A stretch of DNA of 64,000 bases. Source: Myxocyprinus asiaticus. Lineage: Eukaryota > Chordata > Actinopteri > Cypriniformes > Catostomidae. The DNA lies in assembly GCF_019703515.2 (NCBI RefSeq), contig NC_059379.1:22247880-22311879 (forward strand), given 5' to 3'. A program made the position numbers and the translations under genes. Under the pieces are notes generated by a model that saw only the letters and a list, made by a program, of their open reading frames with translations, did not search any database and was not told where the DNA came from. Of this stretch, positions 43,469-54,197 are shown in pieces; the stretch's first letter is position 1; every line of letters starts with the position of its first letter.

Positions 43469-44008
43469 CACTACCATTCAAAAGTTTGGGGTCACTTGCC
43501 TTAAATGTTTCTCATGATCTTAAAAATCTTTTGATCTGAAGGCATATGCTTAAATGTTTGAAATTAGTTTTGTAGACAAAAATATAATTGTGCCAAGATA
43601 TTAATTTATTTAATTACAAAACTAAAACTTTATAAAAAAAATTAAATAAAAGAAATATGTTTTTGAAATGGATAACTTGGACCGAATAATTAAGAAAAGT
43701 AGCCACTAAGTGCCCAACATAGATGGGAACTCCTTCAATACTGTTTAAAAAGCATCCCAGGGTGATACCTCAAGAAGTTGGTTGAGAAAATGCCAAGAGT
43801 ACATTTCTGCAAAATCTAGGCAAAGTGTGGCCACTTTGAAGATGCTAAAATATAACATAGTTTTGATTTATTTTGGATTTTTTAGTCACAACATAATTCC
43901 CATATTTCCATTTCTATTATTCCATAGTTGTGATGACTTTACTATTATTCTAAAATGTGAAAAAAAAAAAAGAATGAGTAAGTGACCCTAAACTTTTGAA
44001 TGGTAGTG
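43469..44008. mobile_element. Tc1/mariner-type MITE
   Basis: The terminal inverted repeats CACTACCATTCAAAAGTTTG and the complementary right end form about 29-bp TIRs. TA precedes the left end, as for Tc1/mariner. No transposase ORF survives in the 540-bp interior. Confidence 0.8.
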
Positions 44009-44033
44009 TGTATAAATATATATGTGTGTGTAT

Positions 44034-44612
44034 ACACTTATCAGCCACTACATTAAAACCACCTACCTAATATTATGTAGGTTCCCCTCGTGCCTCAAAC
44101 CAGCCCATCTGGCACCAACAATCATGCCATGGTCCAAATCACTGAGATCACATTTTTTCCCCATTCTTATGGTTGATGTGAACATTAACTGAAGCTCCTG
44201 ACCCGTATCTATTTTTATGCACTGCACTACTGCCACACGATTGGCTGATTAGATAATCACATGGATGATTGTTGGTGGCAGATGGGACGGTTTGAGTATT
44301 TCTGTAACTGCTGATCTCCTGGGATTTTCACGCACAACAGTCTCTTGAATTTACTCAGAATGGTGCCAAAAACCAAAAACATCCAGTGAGGGGCAGTTCT
44401 GAGGACAGAAACGACTTGTTGATGAGAGAGGTCAACAGAGAATGGCCAGACTGGTTCGAACTGACAAAGTCTATGGTAACTCAGATAACCGCTCTGTACA
44501 ACTGTGGTGAGAAGAATATCATTTCAGAATGCTATTCTGGGATGTGGGTTGGTGCTGTTTTGGTGGTACGAGGAGGACCTACACAATATTAGGCAGGTGG
44601 TTTTAATGTTGT
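44034..44612. mobile_element. DNA transposon remnant with about 45-bp inverted ends
   Basis: The left 'cattaaaaccacctacctaa' and right 'ggcaggtggttttaatg' ends are complementary, with 'tattatgtaggt' against 'acctacacaatatt' inside. A repeat of this type is very common in fish. Superfamily is not assigned. Confidence 0.65.
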
Positions 44613-44624
44613 ATATATACATGC

Positions 44625-45455
44625 AGCGTTGGGGAGTAACGAAATACATGTAACAGGATTACGTATTTAAAATACAAAATATAAGTAACTGTATTCCACT
44701 ACAGTTACAATTTAAATAATTGCTAATTAGAAAACAGTTACATTCAAAAAGTATTTTGATTACTGAAGAGATTACTTTGCATTTTATTGTCATTTGTTTA
44801 ATTTAATATTTAGTCCTTTCAAATGGAGAATTTATACATATAAATAATGCGATCCAAAGTGCATTTGAACAGCGGTGAAACACTTTCTTATGATGTATGT
44901 TACATTCATACCAGCAGACAGAGAAGTAAGTTTGAAGTAAGTTTGGAGCAGAAGAAATAGAAATAAACCTTGTGTAAATTGTCAGCTTTACGCTAAGCTA
45001 AAATGCTATTTCTAGCCATTTTACATGCACATGTTACCAGGCACGATCATATTTTTTATCAAGAAAATTCACGTTGAATCATAATTTCTTTTTTTCTAGT
45101 AAGACCTTTGATATTAGGGCGAAAATCTTATTCTTGATCATAATTTTTATTGTTTTCCTGTAAAAATATCTAAAAATCCTTAAAATAAGATCAATTTGAT
45201 TTATCTTGTTTTAGAAACAACACTGCATAAGATATTTAGGTTTTTCAGATAATGTATTTTGTCTTACTGTACTGGCAGAGTTTGTATAGTCAAAACAAGT
45301 GAAAAAATCTACCAGTGCTGAAGAAGTAATCCAAAGTATTTAGAATACGTTACTGACCTTGAGTAACCTAACAGAACACGTTACAAATTAAATTGTACAG
45401 CATGTCTTCTGTAATCTGTAGTGGAATACATTTCAAAAGTAACCCTCCTAACCCT
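44625..45455. mobile_element. Probable hAT-like element remnant
   Basis: The left end CAGCGTTGGGGAGTAACG and right end 'aaaagtaaccctcctaacc' resemble the inverted ends of a fish hAT family. Sub-termini are rich in 'gtaatcc' and 'gattac' motifs. No transposase is visible, and boundaries are approximate. Confidence 0.5.
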
Positions 45456-46743
45456 CCTAAGATAACTTCACCTTGGTTACATATTTAAAATAGTAAGTTT
45501 TAATATTGTAGAAATGCACACACATGATCAACAAATGTAGTGACAACACAGCACTGACAGTTCCATGTACTGCCCAAAACTCTCTCTAACTGTGGCACTG
45601 GCCATCCTTATTGTTGAGCCTTGAATGTACATTCACTAAATAATTTACTGCAGATGTTTGACAATAGCAATTGTCTAGCATTTGTGCATTAACTTGTATA
45701 AGGCTGCTCAATGTGTACATTAGGGTCTACCCTGCACTCTGGGTAAAACACTAGGCAGATGAAGCTCTACAAGTGCAGTGTCACAAATACTAATCACCAG
45801 CCATTTAAATAGACCTTCTGAGGTGAGAACATCACCATCGCCCAAGTGATGAGCCAATTAGAGGTTATAGAACAGACTCCTGCTGGTTCTAATCACACTA
45901 TATGTCATTACTGCAAAGAAACTGTGTGCCTCCAAATGACCTTTAGGAAGTCTTGAAACAAGTAATAGCTGAGGTTTACTGAAGGCAATAAAAGATGAGT
46001 GACAAGTGCCTTTAATGCAAGAATATTTCTTCCTACACAGGAATATAGCTACAGTTCAATAAGGCACAGCAGCGTTTGGCGCAAACTAATGAATGATTCT
46101 CACAATGAGCGACAATACTTGGAAATCTGTCTTGGAAACAATGAGCCAAAATAGGGAATAATACAGGGATGAAAAATAAACAAATAATACCAGTGACTGT
46201 TATATTGGTGTGGGATACTGGAAATGTCAATGAGGATGTGGAAGAGAGAAAAATAATTCTCTGTATCCCTCTGGGGACTTTCCACATTCTCTCTGTTTGA
46301 ATGAGAGAGAGAGAGTGGACTGAATGGTTGATGATTACCATCAGGTACTGGTCCTGTGACTCTGACTGATACCATCACCTGCAAGGGAAATATTGCCCCA
46401 GTTCTACGCTCAAAGATATTCCAACAAATTCTGGAGATTTGTACGTGTCATTTTCTTTATATTATTGAGTTTCACAAACTTCGCCAGAGGGGAGATATAT
46501 ATAATATATATACATAAATTGAACTCCAACCATCAGTGTTTGGTTTGTGGAGGATTGATTGCTCCACAGTCTTTTGGTAATAGGTGTTCCAACTACCATG
46601 GAGAGGCGAAAGGGAGATGGTAAAGCTTAAAGCAATGTTTTGGGTTCAAAACAAGTTAAGCTCAATCGACAGCATTTGTTGAATAATGTTGATTAACACA
46701 AAAATTGCTTTGACTCTTCCTTTGTTTATTTAAAAAAAAAAAA
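45456..46743. other. Non-coding flank of DIRS copy C
   Basis: No recognised gene. It contains the 134-bp segment 46156-46289 that recurs inside DIRS copy C. A 102-codon minus-strand frame (46033-46341) spans it but shows no known domain. Confidence 0.5.
46156..46289 (+). repeat. 134-bp segment duplicated inside DIRS copy C
   Basis: Six substitutions in 134 bp, no gaps, relative to 47277-47410, in the same orientation and 1.1 kb apart. The flanks on both sides differ. Confidence 0.88.
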
Positions 46744-46960
46744 CGTCTCGGTTACTGTCGTAACCTCCGTTCCCTGATGGAGGGAACGAGACGTTGTGTC
46801 GATGCAGTGACACTAGGGGTCGCTCTTGAGAGCTCCGAACACCTCAGATATTTGAGAAAAGGCCAATGAGAATTGGCGAGTGGAATTTGCATGCCACTCT
46901 CCCAAACATACGGGTATAAAAGGAGCTGGCTCGCAACCACTTATTCAGGTTTTGTGCTGA
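46744..46960 (+). repeat. DIRS copy C left ITR with promoter motifs
   Basis: Octamer ATTTGCAT at 46885-46892 and TATAAAA at 46915-46921. The outer CGTCTCGGTTACTGTCG is complementary to the ICR left half. It is the inverted counterpart of 52325-52480. Confidence 0.87.
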
Positions 46961-47020
46961 GGAGCCAAGACAGGGTCCCGGCCATTTCAGCGGGTAGTAC
47001 AGAGTTGTGGCAGGGGGGAC

Positions 47021-47130
47021 ACAATGTCTCGTTCCCTCCATCAGGGAACGGAGGTTACGACAGTAACTGAGACGTTCCCCTTCTGTTACTCACTCGACAT
47101 TGTGTCGATGTAGTGACACTAGGGGTCCCT
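47021..47130. repeat. DIRS copy C internal complementary region (ICR)
   Basis: The left half (to about 47074) is complementary to the left terminus, including the copy-specific GTCG after TTACT. The right half (47075 onward) is complementary to the right terminus, including the copy-specific CAATGT. Confidence 0.85.
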
Positions 47131-47276
47131 ATACGAAATTCCACAACTAGCTGAACCGTGTTACATGGACTGCCAGTGCAGGTGCAAGCAAGCTGCTGCG
47201 TGAGTAGTAGCAGGTGCACCGGTCTGCACGTAGCCTCCCCCAACGCCCCAAAAAACACTGTATAGTTGGAATGAGT

Positions 47277-47410
47277 GAATAATACAGGGATGAAAAATAA
47301 ACAAATAATACCAGTGACTGCTATATTGGTGGGGGATACTGGAAATGTCAATAAGGGTGTGGAAGTGAGAAAAATAATTCTCTGTTTCCCTCTGGGGACT
47401 TTCCACATTC
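47277..47410 (+). repeat. 134-bp flank-like block inside DIRS copy C
   Basis: Copy of 46156-46289 with six substitutions. Copy B has unrelated sequence at the equivalent place, 150 bp from the ICR. Confidence 0.88.
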
Positions 47411-48027
47411 CTACGTATCTAGTATGGAAGCAGGCCGCACCAGCCGCCTTTTCTCTCTATGTTTTCTCTCTACAGAGTATTCAGTTATTCGGCTGGGGCC
47501 ATTTTAATGCTCAATATATGCGCCGGGGAAGGTGTTCTTTTCCTATCCTATTCTTTCAGGGGGAAAAGACCTTACGGAGACCACATCCTGCCCGGAGGGG
47601 AGGTAACATGTGGCAAGCATGTCATGTGGGCTCAGAGCCGCATATGGAAGAGGCATGGTGGTAGGTCCTGCCTGAAAGGGGAGGAGCTCTACAAACACGG
47701 CGACTGGGACAGAGAGGGCTCTGTCGAAGGGAGATGCAGGTCTGCCAACAGGGAGAATGTACTGCGGAAAATACATCACAGGGGGTTACCGGAGTAACCG
47801 GCACCTGTGGAGCACCTACCTCAGTAAGGGCATATTAGCACACATACTGGTTCCGGCTGTGAATTCCTCTGCTGAATTCGCAAGCCACATGGCTAGGGAG
47901 GAAGGACATCCAGGGTTCACAGGTTCGTGAACTCGCATGGGAAAAGAAGCGCACATCTTCACCTCTTTGGAGGGGAAAGGTGCTATACGCAAGTGATATA
48001 TCTGGCCAGCTGTCCGTATTGCCGAAC

Positions 48028-49202
48028 TTACCTGTTCGTACCTGACAGAACACGGGACGAAACCGGCTCAACCCGGAGATGGTAAAATCTCACGAAGGCA
48101 TTGGGTGTCACCCAGCACGCTGCCCTGCAGATGTCTGCTAGAGAAGTGCCATAGGCCTGTGCCCACAAGGATGCCAGACACCTTGTGGATTGTACTCGTA
48201 TATTCCCGAAGGGCGGGCACGGACTGGACCTGGTATGCCATAGCGATGGCATCCACGATCCAGTGGGCAAGCCTCTGTTTGGAGACAGCGTTCCCTTTCC
48301 GCTGTCCGCCAAAGCAGACAAAGAGCTGCTCGGAGCGTCTAAAGCTCTGCGTGCGATCCAAGTAGATGCGCAAAGTACGCACCAGACACAGCAATGACAG
48401 GGCTGGGTCTGCCTCCTCCTGGGGCAGCGCTTGCAGGTTCACCACCTGATCCCTGAAGGGGGTTGTGAGAACCTTGGGCACATAGCCCGGCCGGGGTCTC
48501 AGGATTACAGGAGAGTCACCTGGACCGAACTCCAGGCAGGTATCACTGACAGAGAATGCTTGCAGGTCCCGACCCTCTTGATGGAGGTGAGAGCAATCAG
48601 GAGGGCCGTCTTCAAGGAGAGGGCTTTCAACTCGACTGACTCTAGCGACTCAAAGGGGGCTCCACGAGGAGGCCCAGGAGGACCACAGAGAGATCCCATG
48701 AGGGGAACAGGCATGGCCTAGGAGGATTCAGCCTCCGGGCGCCCCTCAGGAACCTGATGATCAGATCGTGCTTCCCTAAGGACTTACCGTCCACTGTATT
48801 GTGGTGTGCCGCTATGGCGGCCACATACACCTTCAAGGTGGAGGGGGATAGCTGTTACTCCAGCCTCTTCTGTAGGAAGGAAAGCACTGACCCGACTGCG
48901 TATCTCTGAGGGTCTTCAATTCGGGAAGAACACCAATTTGCGAACCAATGCCACTTCAGGGTATAAAGCTGCCTCGTGGAGGGAGCTCTGGCCTGAGTGA
49001 TCATGTCTACCACTGCTGGTGGTAGGCCACTTAGGTCTTCCGTGTCCCGTCCAAGGGCCAGACGTGGAGGTTCCAGAGATCTGGGTGCGGGTGCCAGATG
49101 GTGCCCCGTCCCTGAGAAAGAAGGTCCTTCCTCAGGGGAATTCGCCAGGGAGGGGCTGTCGCGAGGAGTGTGAGGTCTGAGAACCAAGTCTGGGTGGGCC
49201 AA
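48028..49202 (-). pseudogene. DIRS copy C tyrosine recombinase (frameshifted)
   Basis: The ORF is open from 49202, 171 bp inside the RT/RNase H tail in a different frame, the best start evidence among the copies. 48855-49202 holds the core-binding domain with 'TQARAPSTRQLYTLKWHWF'. 48642-48836 continues in the same frame after a stop. 48505-48714 includes 'TSIKRVGT' (first catalytic arginine region). 48068-48481 holds 'LRIYLDRTQSF', but the H-x-x-R segment there is garbled. 48028-48321 holds the tyrosine region 'FVRFYHLRVEP'. The copy is inactive. Confidence 0.85.
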
Positions 49203-50700
49203 TACGGGGCCACGAGGGTGACCTGCTCATCGTCCTCCCTGACCTTGCACAGGGTCTGTGCAAGTAGGCTCACTGGGGGGAACGCATACTTGCGCAGCCC
49301 CCAGGGCCAGCTGTGTGCCAGCGCATCTGGGCCGAGGGGGGCCCCCATTGGAGAATACCAGAGCTGGCAGTGGGAGGTTTCTCAGGAGGCAAATAGGTCT
49401 ACTTGTGCTATGCCGAACTGACTCCAAATCAGCTGGACCACCTGGGGGTGGAGTCTCCACTGTCCCCTGAGCGTCACCTGCCGCAACAGCGCATCCGCTG
49501 TGGCATTGAGGTTGCCCGGTATTTGAGTGGCCCGCAGTGACCTCAGTCGCCACTGACTCCATAGGAGGAGACGTAAGCCGCCTTGACGATTTATATACAC
49601 TACTGTCGCTGTGTTGTCCGTCCGGACCAACACATGCTTGCCCCGGATCAACGGCAAAAGCCTCCACAGGGTGAGCAATACTGCCAACAACTCGAGGCAG
49701 TGGATGTGCCAACACATTCGCGGTCCTGTCCAGGAGCCAGCGGCTGCATGCCCGTTGCACATGGCACCCCAGCCTCGCTTGGAGGTGTCTGTCATAATGA
49801 CAATGCACCTGGACACTTGCTGTAGGGGAACTCCTGCCCGTAGAAATGCAAGGTCTGTCCAAGGGCTGAACAAGTAGTGGCAGATCGGCGTGATGGCCAC
49901 GCGATGTGTGCCGTGGTGCCATGCCCATCTCAGGACTCGAGTCTGAAGCCAGTGCTGAAGCGGTCTCATATGCATCAACCCTAGTGCCGTGACCAGCACC
50001 GAGGATGCCATATGCCCCAGGAGCCTCTAAAAGTGTTTCAGTGGAACCGCAGTTCTCTGCTTGAACGATTTCGCTCGTGAGGCCCGCTATCATCGAGAAT
50101 CCATGCCGAGAAAAGAGATGCTCTGAACCAGGGAGAGCTTGCTCTTTTCCCAGTTGAACTGAAGCCCTAGCCTGCTGAGCTGCCTGAGCACGAGGTCCCT
50201 ATGTGCACATAGCAACTCTTGAGAGTGAGCTAGAATTAGGCAGTTGTTGAGGTAGTTCAGTATGCAGACACCCACTTCCCTTAACGGGGAAAGAGCTGCC
50301 TCTGCGACTTTCATAAAGACGCGAGGGGACAGGGACAGGCCGAAGGGGAGGACCTTGTACTGATACGCCCGGCCATCGAAAGCAAACCGTAGGAAGGGTC
50401 TGTGTCAAGGTAGAACCGTGATAGTACATGTCCTTCAGGTCTACCGCCGCAAACCAATCTTGATGCCGGACACGCCAAAATGTGCTTTGGCGTCAGCATC
50501 TTGAATGGGAGTCTGTGCAAGGCCCGGTTCAGAACTCGCAGGTCCAAGATTGGCCACAACCCACCACCTTTCTTCGGTACGATGAAGTAAGGGCTGTAAA
50601 ACCCTTTCTTCATCTCGGCTGGAGGGACAGGCACTATCGCGCCCTTGCGCAGAAGGGTCACGATCTCCGCACGCAAGGTGGCAGTGTTTTCACCCCTCAC
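49031..50700 (-). pseudogene. DIRS copy C reverse transcriptase/RNase H (catalytic box mutated)
   Basis: 50311-50700 has the fingers 'SPYFIVPKKGGGLWPILDL'. 50090-50314 has the palm, but the box reads 'LNYLNNCLILA' instead of YLDD, so both catalytic aspartates are lost. 49382-50011 has RNase H with 'MTDTSKRGWGAM', 'CLELLAV', 'RTDNTATVVYIN' and 'ATADALLRQ'. Relative to copy A, about 36 nucleotides are missing after 'NRQGGL'. 49031-49348 has the C-terminal tail ending 'WPLDGTRKT'. Several frame changes occur. No methyltransferase domain is seen. Confidence 0.88.
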
Positions 50701-50964
50701 CGAAGTGAAGCAGATGCCGCTGAACCGGGGCAGGCGCCTGGCGAACTGAATCGCATAGCCGAGTCAGATGGTCCTGGCCAACCACCGCGACGGGTTGGAA
50801 AGCGCTAGCCACGCGTCCAAGCTCCGGGTGAGGGGCACTAAGGAGACGATCGCGTTTAACGTACCTGTGGGTGGGGCCTCACGGTGGAAGGGAGCAGGGG
50901 TTGCCACGTCGAGGAGCCTCGCTTCGTCTCGAACTCGTGGCTGCGCTGAGGGGACCCTCGAAGC

Positions 50965-50970
50965 ACTTAC
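50965..50970 (-). promoter_or_regulatory. Conserved splice-donor-like site, copy C
   Basis: The minus strand reads AAG|GTAAGT between gag and RT, at the position seen in copies A, B and D. Confidence 0.4.
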
Positions 50971-51094
50971 CTTGCTCCATGTACCTGGCGTCGGGGGGGG
51001 GTCGGGAACGGGGGAGGAGGGACTTTTTGACGTCGGTCTTAGGGGCACTTAGGAGCCTTCCGGGTCCTCGTGCCGGCCCGTGAGGCGGGGGGCA

Positions 51095-52080
51095 TCAGCT
51101 TCCTGCGGGGGGCTCTACGCTGGGGCCAAGAACTGGCTCAGGTTGTGGCGGAGCCGCCTGGGCTTTCGACGCCGCAGGGGGGCGCTCTCGGTGAGCAGAC
51201 GGGATACGGGATCTTGAGCCGCGCCGGGGCAAGATGTGTTGTATAGCCTCCGTCTGCTTCCTCCCGCCGAGAACTGCTGGGCGAAGTCCTCGACGGTGTC
51301 GCCGAATAGGCCGATCTGGGAGATGGGGGCATTGAGAAAGAGAACTTTGACCCTCATCTCGACGAGATTCAGCCACAGGTGGCATTCCTGGACCACGAGG
51401 GTAGACATCGCCTGCCCAAGTGCTCGCGCCGTGAGAGCAGTTCCTGCATCACATCGGAATCAGGACTACCCACGTGCAGTTCCTTTAGTGCCTTGGCCTG
51501 GTGTACTTGTAGGAGGGCCATGGCATGCAGGAGGGCCATGGCATGCAGGGCAGAGGCGGCCTGACCAGTGGCACTGTAGGCTTTGGCCGTCAGAGACGAC
51601 GTCGTCCTACAGGCCTTGGAAGGGAGTGCCGGGCAATCCCGCCAGGTGGCTGTGATTTGCGGGCACAGGTGCACCGCAACCGCCTTATCCACCTGAGGGA
51701 CCTCCATATACCGTATGAGAGCGGACAAGCTGGGAGGTCGGTTTCGGGCAGAAAAAGGTGCCCTCCACGACCTTGTCAGCTTCGCCCATTGAAGCCCCCA
51801 AATCGCCTCCAGCGCCAGCTGGACCGGCCTCGTACCCGGAGGTAAAAGGCAAGGCACGGGGGGCGGCTAGAGTGGCTTTCCCCCTGAAGAAGGAAAGCCG
51901 CAACCGCAATGTTGCCATGGTCATATTCTCGCAATGAGAACATGAACCATCCACGAACGCTGCCTCAGTGTGATCGCTGCCCAGACAAGTGAGGCAGTGC
52001 CCGTGGCCGTCGGAAGCGGAGAGATAGCGACCGCATCCAGGAATCACACAAAGACGGAAAAGTATCTTTATAAAGACGCA
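51095..52080 (-). pseudogene. DIRS copy C gag-like protein
   Basis: 51685-52047 carries the N-terminal cysteine/histidine module ('MIPGCGRYLSASDGH', 'CLTCLG', 'CSHC'). 51369-51857 carries the middle, with 'AYSATGQAASALHAMALLHA'. 51115-51408 carries 'STLVVQECHLWLNLVEM' and 'GLFGDTVEDFAQQF'. An 18-bp tandem duplication at about 51513-51548 adds six in-frame residues (HAMALL twice). Several codons after 'MQELL' are deleted relative to copy A, so the frame changes. Confidence 0.82.
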
Positions 52081-52355
52081 TCTTTAAAAAGACGTTCAAC
52101 GTCAATGTGTGTGCTCTAATAGAGAAAATATACTCTTTAGCAGGAATATACACACTTTTAGCACTGTCGAAGCGCCCAGGGGCAAAATCTGCACTTGTCG
52201 TGCAGAAGGAGAGAAAGCCGCTGGAAATGCGCCGTATATCCAACAGCATACGCTTCTTAAGAGGTGAATGGAACAGCAGTAGTTTTCAGCTCACTGATAG
52301 TACAACCGCTCGGCTCCGAAGAAAAAATCTGAATGAGTGGTTGCGAGCCAGCTCC

Positions 52356-52392
52356 TTTTATACCCGTATGTACGGGAGAGTGGCATGCAAAT
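52356..52392 (-). promoter_or_regulatory. DIRS copy C right ITR promoter: octamer plus TATA box
   Basis: ATGCAAAT (plus, 52385-52392) and TTTTATA (plus, 52356-52362), same spacing as the other ITRs, directing transcription leftward into gag. Confidence 0.6.
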
Positions 52393-52509
52393 TCCACTCG
52401 CCTATTCTCATTGGCCTTTTCTCAAAGATCTGAGGTGTTCGGGGCTCTCAAGAGTGACTCCTAGTGTCACTACATCGACACAATGTTGCGTGAGTGACGG
52501 AAAAATTTG

Positions 52510-52790
52510 GTTACTGTAAGAAACTTTCAATGGAAGTGAATTGGGCCAGTCCATAAATGCTAAAACACACATAATTTCAAAAGTATAGCTACAAAATGTA
52601 AACACTACATGTTGACAAGAAGACTTTAGTGATATAAAATATTAAGTGTAATAATATTGGATATAACTTTACACAGATAAGGTAGCATTTTTATCATACA
52701 AAAATCATGTTAACACGTAAATGTTTCCGTCTTGTGGCTATACTTTTGAAACTATAGTTAACCATTTATTGACTGGCCCCATTCTTCTTT
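52510..52790. mobile_element. Probable palindromic MITE
   Basis: Inverted halves share 'caaaagtatagctacaaaat' (52577) and 'gtggctatacttttgaaa' (52734), with 'gggccagtcca' against 'gactggcccc' near the ends. No ORF. Confidence 0.65.
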
Positions 52791-53042
52791 TGTAAGTGCC
52801 TTACATTAACCTTTTATTTATTTTTATTTATAAAAAAAAAGGGGGGGGGGGGCAAGTCCAAAAAATTTTGGTAAGCAACATTATTTTATATATATAAAAT
52901 ATTTTCTTTATTTATATATTTATCTAAATATATTTATATATTTCAACAATAAGATTCAATTTAACCTTGGACATTCCTTTAAAATGAATGAGAGGTTTGA
53001 GTTCATATGAAATTAAAATATATTTTACCCCTTTACACAACA

Positions 53043-53141
53043 AGGTCTTCATGCTCACGATAATGTGATATTATTTGGATCAAACCCCTATGTAAACATG
53101 TAACAATTATTTAATGGAGTCATTGTCATATTTTGTGGTTT
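53043..53141 (+). repeat. 99-bp repeat shared with 43255
   Basis: Same orientation as 43255-43353, with flanks unrelated on both sides. Confidence 0.8.
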
Positions 53142-53555
53142 GTTATTCTAGTTGTCTTGAATAACATAATAAAACAAATAAAAGCACACCGACTTTTGCA
53201 CAGCACATTTGATGTGGCTACAGCAATGTTTTTACACCCTAAACTGGTAATGATTCAGGGACTGATTAACACTCCTACCTCACCCCTTATTAATTAGATC
53301 TAAATGATTGCAAGGTTAATTGAATGTCAGATTATTATTGCATGAAAGCAGCTGTTTGAGGACAGGAAGCGCAACAGCAGCTGGCGCTTAAGAGTGATTG
53401 TCCTATCACAGCCCTCTAGGATTAGTCTTGCTCTATCATGTGTGGAGAGGAGTGTTTTCACTGTTGTTTGCTAATGAATGGCTATGAATGCATGGTCATA
53501 CTGTCAGTCTACACTGGCAGCTATTTGAAAAGTAATCTCTGTTTTTCACACTCAT

Positions 53556-54197
53556 GCTCTGTTCCAAAACGTGTGTTGCTGATGGAGGCAGCATTTTAAG
53601 GCAAACGCATCTTAATTATGCTGCTTTCTAAGATACTTCATTTTGGTAAAATTTTAAAGCAGAAGTGTGTAATTTTTGACACAGTCTTATAATTCGTACA
53701 AGATAGGGAAATTGTTTGACTTTTAGTCCAACCGATCCCTTACACTTCCCTCGTCTCCTTCTAAACCCTGATTTTTATTTTCTCCGTTGTGCACAAAACC
53801 TACTTTCTAATTACAAACTTGGTCAAGGGTTTCACTTTCTGGTTAGGTACAGGGTTTGGGTTAGGGGTTCAAATTAGGAAAAGTCTTACAATCACGCATT
53901 CAAAACCTGGATGCTTCTCTTTCTTTCATGGTACAAAACATGTTTTTTTGGATGCTTAGGGGACAGGGTAGTGTGTTTAAGTTTGCATCAGAATACCTTG
54001 TGTAGAAAATAAATATCAGCATTTAAGACATGAAGGAATCGTATGTGATTGGTTGGTCAAAAAGTAGTATGATTTGTCCAAATCGTCCTATGTAGAGCGT
54101 TCCAACTTGGCCACTTATAAAGTTCCATGATGGTTAGTTTAGAAGGCAATTGCATTCTGTAGGCAACAATGCAGCTCACTAGGTTTTGGAACAGAGC
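53556..54197. mobile_element. MITE with GCTCTGTTCCAAAAC ends
   Basis: Left GCTCTGTTCCAAAAC and right GTTTTGGAACAGAGC are perfect 15-bp inverted repeats, with related 'gaggcagcat' and 'caatgcagctcacta' sub-termini. Partial relatives occur near 61095 and 62120-62210. Confidence 0.7.

Larger units (their letters stand above)
46744..52502 (-). mobile_element. DIRS1-like retrotransposon, copy C (5.76 kb, end to end)
   Basis: Left terminal extension (46744-46793) and ITR, ICR (about 47021-47130), recombinase (48028-49202), RT/RNase H (49031-50700), gag (51095-52080), and right ITR ending near 52502. All genes are frameshifted, and the RT catalytic box is mutated. A non-DIRS 134-bp block (47277-47410) sits between ICR and recombinase. 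The last bases at the right have diverged from the ICR sequence, so that boundary is uncertain by several bases. The left flank is an A-rich tract. Confidence 0.9.

Noticed and set aside
46033..46341. 102-codon minus-strand frame with hydrophobic stretch, partly shared with 47055-47408
   Set aside because: The sharing is explained by the 134-bp duplication. The two frames diverge outside it and match no family I recognise, so coding is not supported.
52495..52520. Sequence 'ggttactgtaag' right of DIRS copy C as a second left-end extension
   Set aside because: Only about nine bases match the left terminal extension, and no further homology follows.
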